NCBI RefSeq assembly: GCF_001577365.1
Contig: NZ_CP014513.1
Location: 1,798,001-1,862,000 of the forward strand
Source: Frondihabitans sp. PAMC 28766
Lineage (GTDB): Bacteria > Actinomycetota > Actinomycetes > Actinomycetales > Microbacteriaceae
Reading direction: 5' to 3'
Length of the DNA: 64,000 bases
Shown: piece after piece, positions 1 through 8,429 of the stretch
Position numbering within the stretch: the first letter of the stretch is position 1
Layout of the letters: every line of letters starts with the position of its first letter
Notes under the pieces: generated by a model
What the model saw: only the letters and a program-made list of their open reading frames with translations
What the model was told of the DNA's origin: nothing
Databases searched by the model: none
Translations under genes and position numbers: made by a program

Positions 1-197
1 TCTTCTTCGTCGGCGTGGCCACACTCTTCTTGATCATCGACATGACCCGCCGGGTGCGCCGCACCCGGTATCGCGGCGAGATCCGCGAGCAGATCGAGCT
101 CGAGCGGCAGCAGGCGGCCGAGGCCGCCGCCACTCTCGACGACGAGCTGCGCGGCGGCGGGCACGAGCAGCCCGCGTCGCCGGCAGAGCCCCGCTAG
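1..197 (+). CDS. C-terminal fragment of a small membrane protein
   Basis: The gene enters from the left edge and is read from base 3. Only about 64 residues are visible. They begin with a hydrophobic stretch (FFVGVATLFLIIDM) that looks like the end of the last membrane helix. A basic RRVRRTRYR segment follows, then an acidic, Gln/Glu/Ala-rich cytoplasmic tail. The GTG at 15 is only an internal codon. The fragment is too short to name a family. It ends 27 bases before the converging trhA stop codon. Confidence 0.6.
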   Translation, partial: FFVGVATLFLIIDMTRRVRRTRYRGEIREQIELERQQAAEAAATLDDELRGGGHEQPASPAEPR

Positions 198-224
198 CCC
201 GGTCTCGCGCGATCCTGCGGCCTG

Positions 225-872
225 TCAGCGGGTCTGGACGGCCAGTAGCAGCACGGCCGTCCACTGACAGCAGAACGCCACCACGGTGAAGGCGTGGAAG
301 AGCTCGTGGAAGCCGAAGACGCCCGGCACGATGTTCGGCCGCTTCGTGCCGTAGACGACGGCGCCGGCGATGTAGAAGACGCCACCGGCGAGCACCAGGA
401 TCATGGTGGCCGCGTTCGCCTCGAAGATGTCGCCCACGTAGATCAGGGCGCCGACGCCCAGAAGCACGTACAGCGGCGTGTAGAGCCACCGGGGCGCGCC
501 CGTCCAGAAGACGCGGAACGCGATCCCCGCCAGAGCCCCCGACCACACCAGGATCAGGAGGGTCGTCGCCTCGCCCCGCGGCAGAGCCAGCACGGCGATC
601 GGCGTGTACGTGCCCGCGATCAGCAAGAAGATGTTCGAGTGGTCCATGCGCTTGAGCAGCAGCTTGGCTTTCGGCCGCCAGTTGCCCCGGTGGTAGGTCG
701 CCGAGACGCCGAAGAGCAGCAGCGACGAGCCGAAGTAGATCGCGGTGGCGGCCTTGGCCGGAGCCCCGGCGGCCAGCGTGACCAGCACCACGCCAAGTGC
801 CACGGCCAGCGGGAAGGTGCCCGCGTGGATCCAGCCGCGCCAGGTGGGCTTGATCTCGGGGAGAACCGTCAT
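225..872 (-). CDS. trhA: TrhA/hemolysin III family (PAQR) membrane protein
   Basis: This 215-residue polytopic membrane protein belongs to the bacterial hemolysin III/TrhA branch of the PAQR superfamily, linked to membrane homeostasis. It shows the conserved polar motifs around the presumed metal site: SATYHRG near residue 58, RMDHSNIFLLIAGTYTP near residues 75-91, and GFHELFHAF near residue 187. The histidines in these motifs are the likely ligands. About seven hydrophobic helices are spread along the chain, and the length is normal. A TAGGCT hexamer lies exactly six bases before the ATG, so the mRNA is probably leaderless. 'Hemolysin' is a historical name; hemolytic activity should not be assumed. 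Confidence 0.9.
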   Translation of the reverse strand: MTVLPEIKPTWRGWIHAGTFPLAVALGVVLVTLAAGAPAKAATAIYFGSSLLLFGVSATYHRGNWRPKAKLLLKRMDHSNIFLLIAGTYTPIAVLALPRGEATTLLILVWSGALAGIAFRVFWTGAPRWLYTPLYVLLGVGALIYVGDIFEANAATMILVLAGGVFYIAGAVVYGTKRPNIVPGVFGFHELFHAFTVVAFCCQWTAVLLLAVQTR

Positions 873-878
873 CCGCTG

Positions 879-884
879 AGCCTA
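879..884 (-). promoter_or_regulatory. -10 hexamer of trhA (leaderless type)
   Basis: TAGGCT on the minus strand, six bases before the ATG at 872. The predicted transcript starts at or next to the start codon. Confidence 0.5.
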
Positions 885-952
885 CGGGGCGTCTGCCCCG
901 AGACGCTGTGAGGTCGTCACGGGGGACGACGCGACGGCTCAGGCGCGTGGGT

Positions 953-958
953 TACCGT
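953..958 (+). promoter_or_regulatory. -10 hexamer of the prenyl synthase gene (leaderless type)
   Basis: TACCGT followed by six bases and the GTG start at 965. No Shine-Dalgarno sequence precedes the start. Confidence 0.45.
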
Positions 959-964
959 TGATCC

Positions 965-1801
965 GTGACGAACCGGCGAGGCACCCCTGACGCGGGCGCC
1001 GAGCCCGGTGCCGACCCCGGGTCGATCGAGACCCCCGGCGGCCGTTCGTTCGTCTACCGCCTCTACCAGCGACGACTGCGCCGCGGTCTCACGGGCCTCG
1101 AGCTGCCCCACCACGTCGCCATGATCGTCGACGGCAACCGCCGGTGGGCCAAGCAGCGCATGCTCGAGACGGCCGCGCACGGGCACCGGGCCGGCGCCGC
1201 GAAGATCCGCGAGTTCCTGGTCTGGTGCGACGAGCTCGGCATCAAGGTCGTCACGCTCTACCTGCTGTCGGCCGACAACCTCACCAACCGCGACGACGCC
1301 GAGCTCGACGCCCTCGTCGAGATCATCGCCGAGCTCGCCGACGACCTGTCGCACGAGCGCGACTGGCGTGTGCAGCACGTCGGCCTGACCGACGGCCTCC
1401 CCGCCCCGCTCGTCACTTCGCTCTCGACGGCCGAGCGGCGCACCGCTTCGCACACCGGGCTCCACGTGAACCTCGCCGTCGGCTATGGCGGTCGGCGCGA
1501 GATCGTCGATGCGCTGCGCAGCATCGTGCGTCAGCACGGCGAGGGCGGCGGCACCATCGACGACCTCGCCGAAGTGCTGACGCCCGAGATGATCGCCGAC
1601 CACCTCTACACCGGCGGCCAGCCCGATCCCGACCTCGTCATCCGCACGTCCGGCGAGCAGAGGCTCAGCGACTTCATGCTGTGGCAGAGCGCCCACAGCG
1701 AGTTCTACTTCGTCGAAGCCTTCTACCCCGACCTCCGCGAAGTCGACTTCTTGAGGGCGGTGCGCGACTTCGCGAACCGGCATCGGCGCTTCGGCGGCTG
1801 A
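965..1801 (+). CDS. uppS: isoprenyl transferase (cis-prenyl diphosphate synthase, UppS family)
   Basis: This 278-residue enzyme condenses isopentenyl diphosphate onto an allylic diphosphate in the Z configuration. It supplies polyprenyl phosphate carriers for cell wall synthesis. The catalytic Asp56 lies in the VDGNRRWAK motif near residues 55-63. The C-terminal IRTSGEQRLSDFMLW and HSEFYF motifs bind the second substrate. A 27-residue Gly/Pro-rich N-terminal extension precedes the fold. Actinobacteria often carry two such enzymes, a short-chain Z,E-farnesyl type and a decaprenyl type, and the chain length made here cannot be read from sequence. The GTG at 965 was chosen because a TACCGT hexamer lies six bases upstream. 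Confidence 0.92.
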   Translation: MTNRRGTPDAGAEPGADPGSIETPGGRSFVYRLYQRRLRRGLTGLELPHHVAMIVDGNRRWAKQRMLETAAHGHRAGAAKIREFLVWCDELGIKVVTLYLLSADNLTNRDDAELDALVEIIAELADDLSHERDWRVQHVGLTDGLPAPLVTSLSTAERRTASHTGLHVNLAVGYGGRREIVDALRSIVRQHGEGGGTIDDLAEVLTPEMIADHLYTGGQPDPDLVIRTSGEQRLSDFMLWQSAHSEFYFVEAFYPDLREVDFLRAVRDFANRHRRFGG

Positions 1802-1905
1802 CGCGGCAGGAGCCCATCGGCGGGCCGCGCGTGCGGCCCCGGTTCGTCGCCCGGCCCGCGCGCGGGTACGGTAGTGAGGTTCGCCCACCGTACAGGGAGC
1901 CCTGC

Positions 1906-3033
1906 TTGACCACCATCGACGAGTTCGCTCAGACCTTCGACGACGATCCGGGCTACCTGGACTTCGCCTCGTTCGGCCCCATGGGCCGGCCCGTTCTCGA
2001 CGAGCAGAACGCCCTCGGCGAGATCCACGCGCGAGCCCGCTACGGCGCCGCCGCCGTCTTCGACGAGCAGGAGATCCGAGTGCGAGAGGCGATCCGCCGC
2101 GTCACCGGCTTCCCGACGGATCGCGTCGTCTTCCAGCCCAACGCGTCGATGGGCCTCATGCACGCGATGTTCGGGCTCTCCGGGCAGGTGCTCTACTCGG
2201 CGCGGGAGTACCCCAGCATTCCGATGGCGGCTCAGCGGGCGGCGCAGGCGCTGCACACGCTCGATCAGATCACCATGCAGCCCGCCGGCGGCATCGTCAC
2301 CCCGAGCGCCGTGCGCGACAATCTGACGCCCGCCACGACGGCCGTCGCGGTGAGCCTCGTCGACTACCGGACGGGTTATCTCGCCGACCTCGAGGGGATC
2401 CGCGACGTGATCGGCGATCGCATCCTGATCGTCGACGCCATTCAGGGTTTCAGCGTCGTCGACGCGCCCTACGAGGTCGCCGACGTCGTAGTCGCCGGCG
2501 GTCAGAAGTGGGTGCGCGCCGGCTGGGGCACCGGGTTCATGGCACTCAGCGAGCGCGCCGCCACCGACCTCGTGCCGCTCATCAGCGGCGTGACGGGCAC
2601 GATCGTGCCGATGGGTGCGTCGTACGAAGAGGTGCCGCCGCCCCTGCAGGGCGCCGCCGCCTTCCAGATCACCCGCAACGACCCGGTGGCGCAGGCGCGT
2701 TTTTCGACGGCACTCGAGGCCGTGGCCGAGGTCGGGCTGCCCGCCATCCAGCAGGCGATCGCCGAGAAGGTGACGGCCCTGATCGACATCGCCGACGAGT
2801 TCGGAATCCCGGTCGTCTCGTCGAGAGACGAACGCGAACGCGCCGGGATCCTGGTGCTCGAGCCCGATCCCGAGCAATTGACGGCTCTCACCGCCGAGTT
2901 GATCAACCACGGGGTCACCGCCACGGTGCGCGGCGGCGCGGTTCGCCTGAGCGCGCACGTGTCGACCGGTGAGGCGACCTTCGAGGCGTTGCGCGGCGCG
3001 CTCACGTCGTTCGGGTCGAGCCTGTCCTACTGA
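1906..3033 (+). CDS. class V aminotransferase (PLP-dependent)
   Basis: This 375-residue protein has the fold-type I layout of class V aminotransferases, the group that includes cysteine desulfurase, kynureninase and isopenicillin N epimerase-like enzymes. The cofactor Asp is in ILIVDAIQGF, and the PLP lysine is in VVVAGGQKWVRAGWGTGF, roughly at residue 204. The start is the TTG at 1906, with AGGGAG about five bases upstream; the reading frame extends further 5' but only as antisense or shadow sequence inside uppS. The gene stands alone between the prenyl synthase and phoH. The substrate is not identifiable. Confidence 0.85.
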   Translation: MTTIDEFAQTFDDDPGYLDFASFGPMGRPVLDEQNALGEIHARARYGAAAVFDEQEIRVREAIRRVTGFPTDRVVFQPNASMGLMHAMFGLSGQVLYSAREYPSIPMAAQRAAQALHTLDQITMQPAGGIVTPSAVRDNLTPATTAVAVSLVDYRTGYLADLEGIRDVIGDRILIVDAIQGFSVVDAPYEVADVVVAGGQKWVRAGWGTGFMALSERAATDLVPLISGVTGTIVPMGASYEEVPPPLQGAAAFQITRNDPVAQARFSTALEAVAEVGLPAIQQAIAEKVTALIDIADEFGIPVVSSRDERERAGILVLEPDPEQLTALTAELINHGVTATVRGGAVRLSAHVSTGEATFEALRGALTSFGSSLSY

Positions 3034-3143
3034 GGCACGTCACCCGATCTGTGACGGATGTGACAGCGGTTAATCTGCCCGTAACCTCACCTCGGTGTGT
3101 CGGATTTGGGCTTTGTCGGTGGCGTCACGTAGCTTCGAGCCAT

Positions 3144-3239
3144 CGGGTAGAGCACCCGGTCGAGACGGCCACGTAAGTTCGTCTAGCTCTTGCTCCACGG
3201 CCGTCTTGCGGGAAGGTACCGGGTGTCACACACCCGGAG
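3144..3239 (+). promoter_or_regulatory. structured 5' leader of phoH with alternative pairings
   Basis: Bases 3161-3170 pair with 3199-3208 (10 bp, one G-U). Bases 3153-3160 (CACCCGGT) pair with 3218-3225 (ACCGGGTG) and stack on that helix. Bases 3219-3226 (CCGGGTGT) can instead form a perfect 8-bp hairpin with 3230-3237 (ACACCCGG), which abuts the phoH translation start. Bases 3144-3148 can also pair with 3154-3158. The second and third pairings exclude each other. This looks like a cis-regulatory RNA; it matches no riboswitch class I can name. Confidence 0.5.
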
Positions 3240-3251
3240 ATGGAGTCGGTC

Positions 3252-4610
3252 GTGACCGCTTTCGACATCACCTCTGCAACGCAGCACGAACAGCACGCCG
3301 GGGGTGACGGCGAAACGGCGATCAAGCAGCGCACCTACGTTCTCGACACCTCGGTTCTGCTCTCCGATCCTCAGGCCATCTTCCGTTTCGCCGAGAAAGC
3401 CGTCGTGCTTCCGGTCGTCGTGATCTCCGAGCTCGAAAAGAAGCGGCACGACCCCGAGCTGGGCTATTTCGCGCGGCAGGCGCTGCGACTCCTCGACGAG
3501 CTGCGCGTCACGCACGAGCGCCTCGACTTCCCGGTGCCCGCGGGCAAGGGCGGGTCGCTCCGCGTCGAGTTGAACCACTCCAACCAGTCGGTGCTGCCCT
3601 CGGGCCTCCGCCTCGACGACAACGACTCACGCATCCTCGCCGTCGCCACGAATCTCGCCAACGACGGCCTCGACGTCGTTGTCGTCTCGAAAGACCTGCC
3701 GCTGCGCGTCAAGGCCGCCTCGATCGGCCTCGCCGCCGAAGAATACCGGGCCGAGCAGGTCGTCGACTCGGGCTACACCGGCATCGCCGACGTCGAGATC
3801 TCGAGCGAGCAGATGGCCAAGCTCTACGATGACGAGCACATCTCGACGCGCGCTGCCGAGCAGCCCGTCAACACCGGGCTCGTCATGCACTCCGATCGCG
3901 GCTCGGCCCTCGGCCGGGTCGTGTCTCGCGGCCACGTGCGCCTCGTGCGCGGCGACCGCGACGTCTTCGGTCTGCACGGGCGCTCGGCCGAGCAGCGCCT
4001 CGCCATCGACCTGCTGCTCGACCCCGAGGTCGGCATCGTCTCGCTCGGCGGCAGCGCCGGCACCGGCAAGTCGGCCCTCGCCCTCTGCGCCGGTCTCGAG
4101 GCAGTGCTCGAAAAGCAGCAGCACAAGAAGATCATGGTCTTCCGCCCGCTGTACGCGGTCGGCGGCCAAGACCTCGGCTTCCTGCCGGGCGACGCGGGCG
4201 AGAAGATGAACCCCTGGGCCCAGGCGGTCTTCGACACCCTCGGCGCGATCGTCTCGCAAAACGTCCTCGACGAGGTGATCGAACGCGGCATCCTCGAGGT
4301 GCTGCCGCTCACACACATCCGCGGCCGCTCGCTTCACGACGCCTTCGTGATCGTCGACGAGGCGCAGTCGCTCGAACGCAACGTGCTGCTCACGGTGCTG
4401 TCGCGCATCGGCCAGAACTCGCGTGTGGTGCTGACGCACGACGTCGCCCAGCGCGACAACCTGCGCGTCGGCCGTCACGACGGCGTCGCCAGCGTCATCG
4501 AGACCCTGAAGGGCCACCCGCTGTTCGCGCACGTCACCTTGACGCGGTCCGAGCGCTCGGCCATCGCGGCTCTCGTCACCGAGCTGCTGGAGTCGAACGA
4601 GTTGGCGTAG
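3252..4610 (+). CDS. phoH: PhoH family protein with N-terminal PIN domain
   Basis: The protein is about 452 residues. An N-terminal PIN ribonuclease-like domain ([13 protein letters not shown], then the acidic [11 protein letters not shown] motif) is fused to a C-terminal PhoH ATPase domain. The ATPase shows Walker A GSAGTGKS and Walker B VIVDEAQ, separated by about 100 residues. PIN-PhoH proteins act on RNA, and actinobacterial relatives have been described as ATP-dependent RNA helicase/RNases. An ATG at 3240 is in frame, but its GGAG directly touches it. GTG 3252 has TGGAG at the right distance and is preferred. The structured leader just upstream suggests regulation at the RNA level. Confidence 0.9.
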   Translation: MTAFDITSATQHEQHAGGDGETAIKQRTYVLDTSVLLSDPQAIFRFAEKAVVLPVVVISELEKKRHDPELGYFARQALRLLDELRVTHERLDFPVPAGKGGSLRVELNHSNQSVLPSGLRLDDNDSRILAVATNLANDGLDVVVVSKDLPLRVKAASIGLAAEEYRAEQVVDSGYTGIADVEISSEQMAKLYDDEHISTRAAEQPVNTGLVMHSDRGSALGRVVSRGHVRLVRGDRDVFGLHGRSAEQRLAIDLLLDPEVGIVSLGGSAGTGKSALALCAGLEAVLEKQQHKKIMVFRPLYAVGGQDLGFLPGDAGEKMNPWAQAVFDTLGAIVSQNVLDEVIERGILEVLPLTHIRGRSLHDAFVIVDEAQSLERNVLLTVLSRIGQNSRVVLTHDVAQRDNLRVGRHDGVASVIETLKGHPLFAHVTLTRSERSAIAALVTELLESNELA

Positions 4611-4622
4611 CCCCCTCCGGTT

Positions 4623-4649
4623 TTCTCCACAGGGGCCCGGTTGTCCACA
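4623..4649 (+). promoter_or_regulatory. pair of DnaA-box-like 9-mers
   Basis: TTCTCCACA at 4623-4631 and TTGTCCACA at 4641-4649 lie between phoH and the prepilin peptidase gene. TTGTCCACA is the usual high-GC actinobacterial form of the DnaA box. Function is not established. Confidence 0.3.
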
Positions 4650-4687
4650 GATTCGGTTTCGGCCGACTCCGGGCCGCCGGGCCCCTC

Positions 4688-4693
4688 TACCGT
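4688..4693 (+). promoter_or_regulatory. -10 hexamer of the prepilin peptidase gene (leaderless type)
   Basis: TACCGT, then six bases, then ATG at 4700. Confidence 0.45.
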
Positions 4694-4699
4694 CGCAGG

Positions 4700-5230
4700 A
4701 TGACTGTGCTCGTCGACTCGCTCCTCATCCTCCTGCTCTGCGGCCTTGGCGTCATGGCCGTGCCGCCCGCAGCCCTGGCACCGATGGTGTGGCTGGCGTT
4801 CACGACGCCCGCGCTCGTCCGTCATGACGTGGCCGTGCGACGCCTGCCGAACGCTCTGACCCTTCCGGCCCTGGGCATCGTCGTCGTCACCGCAGTCGTC
4901 GGCCTGTGCGTCGAGACGGGGGCGCAGGATCCTGAGGTCGCTCTCGTCGCAGTTGCAGCCGTGCTGGTCGGCGGGTGGGCAGCCACTCGCGCGGGGGCCG
5001 TCGGCCTCGGCGACGTCAAGCTGGCCGGGTCGCTCGTCGGGTCACTGGTGCTCGTCGATGGGACGGCCCTCGTGCTGTTCGCTGCGGTGACCTCGGCTGC
5101 CGGGGTGGGCGCGATCCTACTCACGACCGTTCGCGGCCGCTCTCGAGCGGTGCCAGCGCGCGGGGTCGCCTACGGCCCGTGCCTCTTGCTCGGCTACTGG
5201 GCGTCGCTCGCGGTGGAGGCGCTGACGTGA
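4700..5230 (+). CDS. A24-family prepilin peptidase, short form
   Basis: This 176-residue integral membrane aspartic protease cleaves leader peptides of type IV or tight-adherence (Flp/Tad) prepilins. The two catalytic aspartates are visible: Asp43 in RHDVAVRRLPN and Asp105 in GLGDVKLAG. The N-terminal methylation domain of classical PilD is missing, as in the TadV/FlpV-type and many actinobacterial enzymes. About six hydrophobic helices fill the chain. No pilin or assembly genes lie nearby, so its substrate must be encoded elsewhere. A leaderless-type promoter hexamer precedes the ATG. Confidence 0.85.
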   Translation: MTVLVDSLLILLLCGLGVMAVPPAALAPMVWLAFTTPALVRHDVAVRRLPNALTLPALGIVVVTAVVGLCVETGAQDPEVALVAVAAVLVGGWAATRAGAVGLGDVKLAGSLVGSLVLVDGTALVLFAAVTSAAGVGAILLTTVRGRSRAVPARGVAYGPCLLLGYWASLAVEALT

Positions 5231-5265
5231 CGGCCTCGGGGAGCAACACGCGAGACCTTCGCATC

Positions 5266-5303
5266 CGGTCACCGCGGTGGACCTAGGTCCGGTGCGGTGA
5301 CCG
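5266..5303. terminator. hairpin between converging prepilin peptidase and fumC genes
   Basis: CGGTCACCGC (5266-5275) pairs perfectly with GCGGTGACCG (5294-5303). Between them is the palindrome GGACCTAGGTCC (5279-5290). The structure lies between two convergent genes and has no T-run; it is probably a bidirectional stop or 3'-end stabiliser. Confidence 0.5.
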
Positions 5304-5337
5304 AACGCGAGGGTTCAGTGACGCGATGCGGGATGCG

Positions 5338-6749
5338 TCAACCGGGGTGCGTCATGCTGAGCACGTCGAGCGCCTTGTCGAGCTGCTCTTCGGTGATCTC
5401 GCCCCGCTCGACGAACCCGAGGTCGATCACGGACTCGCGCACTGTCATCTTCGCGGCGACAGAGTGCTTCGCGATCTTGGCGGCGGCCTCGTAGCCGATG
5501 ATCCGGTTGAGCGGCGTGACGATGGACGGCGACGATTCGGCCAGCTCGCGAGCGTGCTCGACGTTGGCCTCGAGCCCGTCGACGGCCTTGTCGGCCAGTG
5601 CGCGCGTGCTGTTGGTGAGCAGGCGGATCGACTCGAGCAGAGCGGTGCCCATCACGGGGATGGCGACGTTGAGCTCGAAGGCGCCCGACGCACCGGCCCA
5701 GGCGATGGTCGCGTCGTTACCGATGACGCGCGCGCAGACCTGCAGCACGGCCTCGGGGATCACCGGGTTGACCTTGCCCGGCATGATCGACGAGCCGGGC
5801 TGGAGGTCGGGGATGTGGATCTCGCCGAGGCCGGCGTTCGGGCCGGAGCCCATCCAACGGAGGTCGTTGTTGATCTTGGTGAGGCTGACAGCCAGGACGC
5901 GGAGGGCGCCGGACGCCTCGACGAGACCATCGCGCGCGCCCTGCGCCTCGAAGTGGTCGAGGGCCTCGGTGACGGGCAGGCCGCTGTCCGCGGCGAGAGC
6001 GGCGATGACGCGCTGCGGGAAGCCCAGCGGGGTGTTGATGCCGGTGCCGGTCGCGGTGCCGCCGAGCGGCACCTCGGAGACGCGGGGAGCGTCGCGGTGA
6101 CTCGGTCGATGCCGAGGCGGATCTGGCGGGCGTAGCCGCCGAACTCCTGGCCGAGGGTGACGGGGGTGGCGTCCATCAGGTGGGTGCGGCCCGACTTGAC
6201 GACGAGCTTCCACTCTTCGGCCTTCTTCTCGAAAGCCACGGCGAGGTGGTCGAGGGCGGGGATCAGGTCGTGGAGGAGTGCACCGGTGACCGCCACGTGG
6301 ACGGAGGTCGGGAAGACGTCGTTCGACGACTGCGACGCGTTGACGTGGTCGTTGGGGTGCACCTTCTCGCCCGAGACGGCCGACGCGAGCGTGGCGAGCA
6401 CCTCGTTCATGTTCATGTTCGACGAGGTGCCGCTGCCCGTCTGGTAGACGTCGATCGGGAACTGGTCGTGGTGCTGCCCGCCGATGATCTCGTCGGCGGC
6501 CTCGGCGATGGCCCCGGCGCGCGTCGCGTCGATGATGCCCATCTCGCCGTTCACGACGGCGGCCGCACGTTTGATGCGGGCGAGCGCGACGATCTGCGCC
6601 GGCTCCAGCCCCTTGCCCGAGATCGGGAAGTTCTCGACCGCCCGCTGAGTCTGAGCGCCGTAGAGGGCCGATGCGGGCACCCGCACGTCGCCCATCGTGT
6701 CGTGCTCGATGCGGTACTCGCTGCCGGCCTCGGTGTCGATCGTGGTCAC
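5338..6749 (-). CDS. fumC: class II fumarate hydratase (one-base frameshift in the assembly)
   Basis: The enzyme interconverts fumarate and malate in the TCA cycle. It is about 470 residues once the frame is restored. The superfamily signature [11 protein letters not shown] and the [18 protein letters not shown] and [17 protein letters not shown] motifs are all present. The start is GTG 6749, with GGAAGGA ten bases upstream. The reading frame breaks at 6084-6087: the N-terminal frame runs to [10 protein letters not shown], and the expected [15 protein letters not shown] continues one frame over. One extra G in the four-G run (forward strand) restores a perfect protein. Every other position is conserved, so this is most likely a sequencing error. 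Confidence 0.93.
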
Positions 6750-6770
6750 GTCGCTGTGGTCCTTCCGTCG

Positions 6771-6813
6771 GCCCGCTGTGGCGGGCGGTTTCTGCGGGCC
6801 CGCTGGTGCGGGC
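6771..6813 (-). terminator. two tandem small hairpins after the carbonic anhydrase gene
   Basis: GCCCGC-TGTG-GCGGGC (6771-6786) and GCCCGC-TGGT-GCGGGC (6798-6813) are two perfect 6-bp stems. They lie between the carbonic anhydrase stop and the fumC start, both on the minus strand. They probably mark a 3' end; no T-run is present. Confidence 0.4.
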
Positions 6814-6819
6814 GAGATG

Positions 6820-7485
6820 TCAGAGGCTGCCGACCACCGTGTGCGGGTCGACCCGGCCGTTCGCGAGGTCGTAGTTCGCCCCGACGACTGCCAATCTACC
6901 GCTGGCGACTGCCTCCGAGATGAGAATCGACCGCTCGAGCAGCGCCCCGACGGAGGCCTCGATGTGCAGGCGGCCCACCTCGTGCGCATCGAGGGCGTGG
7001 TCGTCGCCAGGGGCCAGTTCGAGCTCGCGGTGCGCCCGCTTGACCGACGGCACGATCATGTCGATGAGGCGCTGCAGATAGAACGTCTGCGGCTCGGCGT
7101 CGGCGTCGATGGTGTCGATCGCCGCTTTGACGGCCCCGCAGCTGTCGTGACCGAGCACCACGATCAGGGGGATGCCCAGCGCTCCGACGGCGAATTCGAG
7201 GGTGCCGAGCACCTCGTCGCCCACGACCTGGCCCGCATTGCGGACGACGAAGAGGTCGCCGAGGCCCGCGTCGAAGATGATCTCGGCGCCCAGACGCGAG
7301 TCGGAGCAACCGAAGAGGGCCGCGATCGGCTGTTGCCCGTTCGTCAGCTGGGCTCGGCGCTCGGCATCCTGACGCGGATGCTCGGGGGTGCCGCCGACGA
7401 AGCGCTCGTTGCCGGCGGTCATCTGCGCCCAGGCCTCACCGGGGGTGGGGGCGATCGTGGTGCTGGTGGTCGTGCTGTCGGGCAC
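6820..7485 (-). CDS. beta-class carbonic anhydrase
   Basis: This 221-residue zinc enzyme hydrates CO2 to bicarbonate. Zinc ligands are Cys60 and Asp62 in CSDSR and His113 and Cys116 in GHDSCGA; Arg64 completes the Asp-Arg dyad. Start GTG 7485 is supported by GAGGAGA about six bases upstream, and the frame continues far 5' only by chance. The gene lies upstream of fumC on the same strand, separated by 70 bases with two hairpins. It may supply bicarbonate for carboxylation, but this is inferred from the family only. Confidence 0.92.
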   Translation of the reverse strand: MPDSTTTSTTIAPTPGEAWAQMTAGNERFVGGTPEHPRQDAERRAQLTNGQQPIAALFGCSDSRLGAEIIFDAGLGDLFVVRNAGQVVGDEVLGTLEFAVGALGIPLIVVLGHDSCGAVKAAIDTIDADAEPQTFYLQRLIDMIVPSVKRAHRELELAPGDDHALDAHEVGRLHIEASVGALLERSILISEAVASGRLAVVGANYDLANGRVDPHTVVGSL

Positions 7486-7538
7486 AGGCTCTCCTCGGGG
7501 TGGAGTGGGGGCGCTTTGAACGATGGGGCCGGAATGCC

Positions 7539-8198
7539 CTATCGCTCGAGCTGCTGGGCGGCGTGGTCGGCAACCAGATCGAACTGCTTCGTCGATGCGG
7601 TGCCGGCGAGCACGATGGTGCTCTTGCCGATGGTCGCAACCATCGCGTACGAGAAGTTCGTGCTGCCGGAGGCGCTTCGCTGGTCGTAGACGTCCCACGA
7701 GACGCCGCCGACCCGGGTGACTGTCGTCTGAGCCGTCTGCTGCAGCTGGTTGCTGACCCACGTCGGATTCGCGTCGAGGCCCTGCGTCATGCCGATGAAC
7801 TGGGTGTCGGGCGTGATCAGCCCGACGTACCAGGTCTGGACGCCGTCGGCGCCGGCGGGCCTGATCGCGGCGCTGTTCGATTTCCAGCCGGAGGGGAGCT
7901 TCGGCGCCACCAGGGGCTGGGAGACCTGCTGCTGCGCCTGCGAGGCGATCTTCAGGTAGTCGACGTCTTTCAACTGCGAGCCGCTCGTGCGGACGACGCC
8001 GAGCACGATCAACAGGACGATGCCGACCGACGCGATCAGGGACAGCACGAGGTTCTTGGTGGTCTGGTTCTGACGGTGGTTGCGCGAGCTCTGGGCCTTG
8101 CGAGCGGCGGTCTCGGACGGCGTCTCGGGGCGGCCGAGCTCGGCGACGACGCGCGGGGCCTTGGGCTGGCCGAGCGGGGGAGGAGTGGGAGTGCTCAC
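7539..8198 (-). CDS. DUF4245-type membrane-anchored protein
   Basis: This 219-residue protein has a hydrophilic N-terminus of about 48 residues and one transmembrane helix ([20 protein letters not shown]). A C-terminal extracytoplasmic domain contains paired [10 protein letters not shown] and SWDVYDQRS segments. This matches the actinobacterial DUF4245 architecture, whose function is unknown. The GTG start overlaps the xseB stop by four bases (GTGA), so translation is coupled to the exonuclease VII small subunit. The DUF4245-next-to-xseB arrangement is common in actinobacteria as far as I recall. Confidence 0.75.
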   Translation of the reverse strand: MSTPTPPPLGQPKAPRVVAELGRPETPSETAARKAQSSRNHRQNQTTKNLVLSLIASVGIVLLIVLGVVRTSGSQLKDVDYLKIASQAQQQVSQPLVAPKLPSGWKSNSAAIRPAGADGVQTWYVGLITPDTQFIGMTQGLDANPTWVSNQLQQTAQTTVTRVGGVSWDVYDQRSASGSTNFSYAMVATIGKSTIVLAGTASTKQFDLVADHAAQQLER

Positions 8199-8419
8199 GC
8201 GTCGGCCTCGCTGCCGCGGCGGGCCTTCTCGAGGCGCTCTTTCGCACCCAACAGCCATTCTTCACACCGGCCGGCGAGGGCCTCGCCGCGCTCCCACAGT
8301 GCCAGCGAGCGCTCGAGAGTCGAGGCGCCCTGTTCGAGCTCGGTCACGACGCCGATGAGCTCGTCGCGCGCCTGTTCGTAGGACAGGTCGGCGACGTCAG
8401 GAGCGGAAGTCTGGGCCAC
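8195..8419 (-). CDS. xseB: exodeoxyribonuclease VII small subunit
   Basis: This 74-residue helical protein shows the XseB pattern [20 protein letters not shown], then [14 protein letters not shown]. It binds the C-terminal region of XseA in a high-stoichiometry complex that degrades single-stranded DNA. It follows xseA by ten bases on the same strand. A TAGGAT hexamer lies seven bases before its GTG, so it may also have its own leaderless promoter inside the xseA 3' region. Confidence 0.92.
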   Translation of the reverse strand: MAQTSAPDVADLSYEQARDELIGVVTELEQGASTLERSLALWERGEALAGRCEEWLLGAKERLEKARRGSEADA

Positions 8420-8429
8420 GGTGTCAATC

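Noticed and set aside
3144..3239. Known c-di-AMP (ydaO-type) riboswitch upstream of phoH
   Set aside because: The conserved sequence blocks of that class are absent.
5338..6749. fumC as a decayed pseudogene
   Set aside because: Both halves are perfectly conserved, and the only defect is one base in a G run, as in four other genes. An assembly error explains it better.
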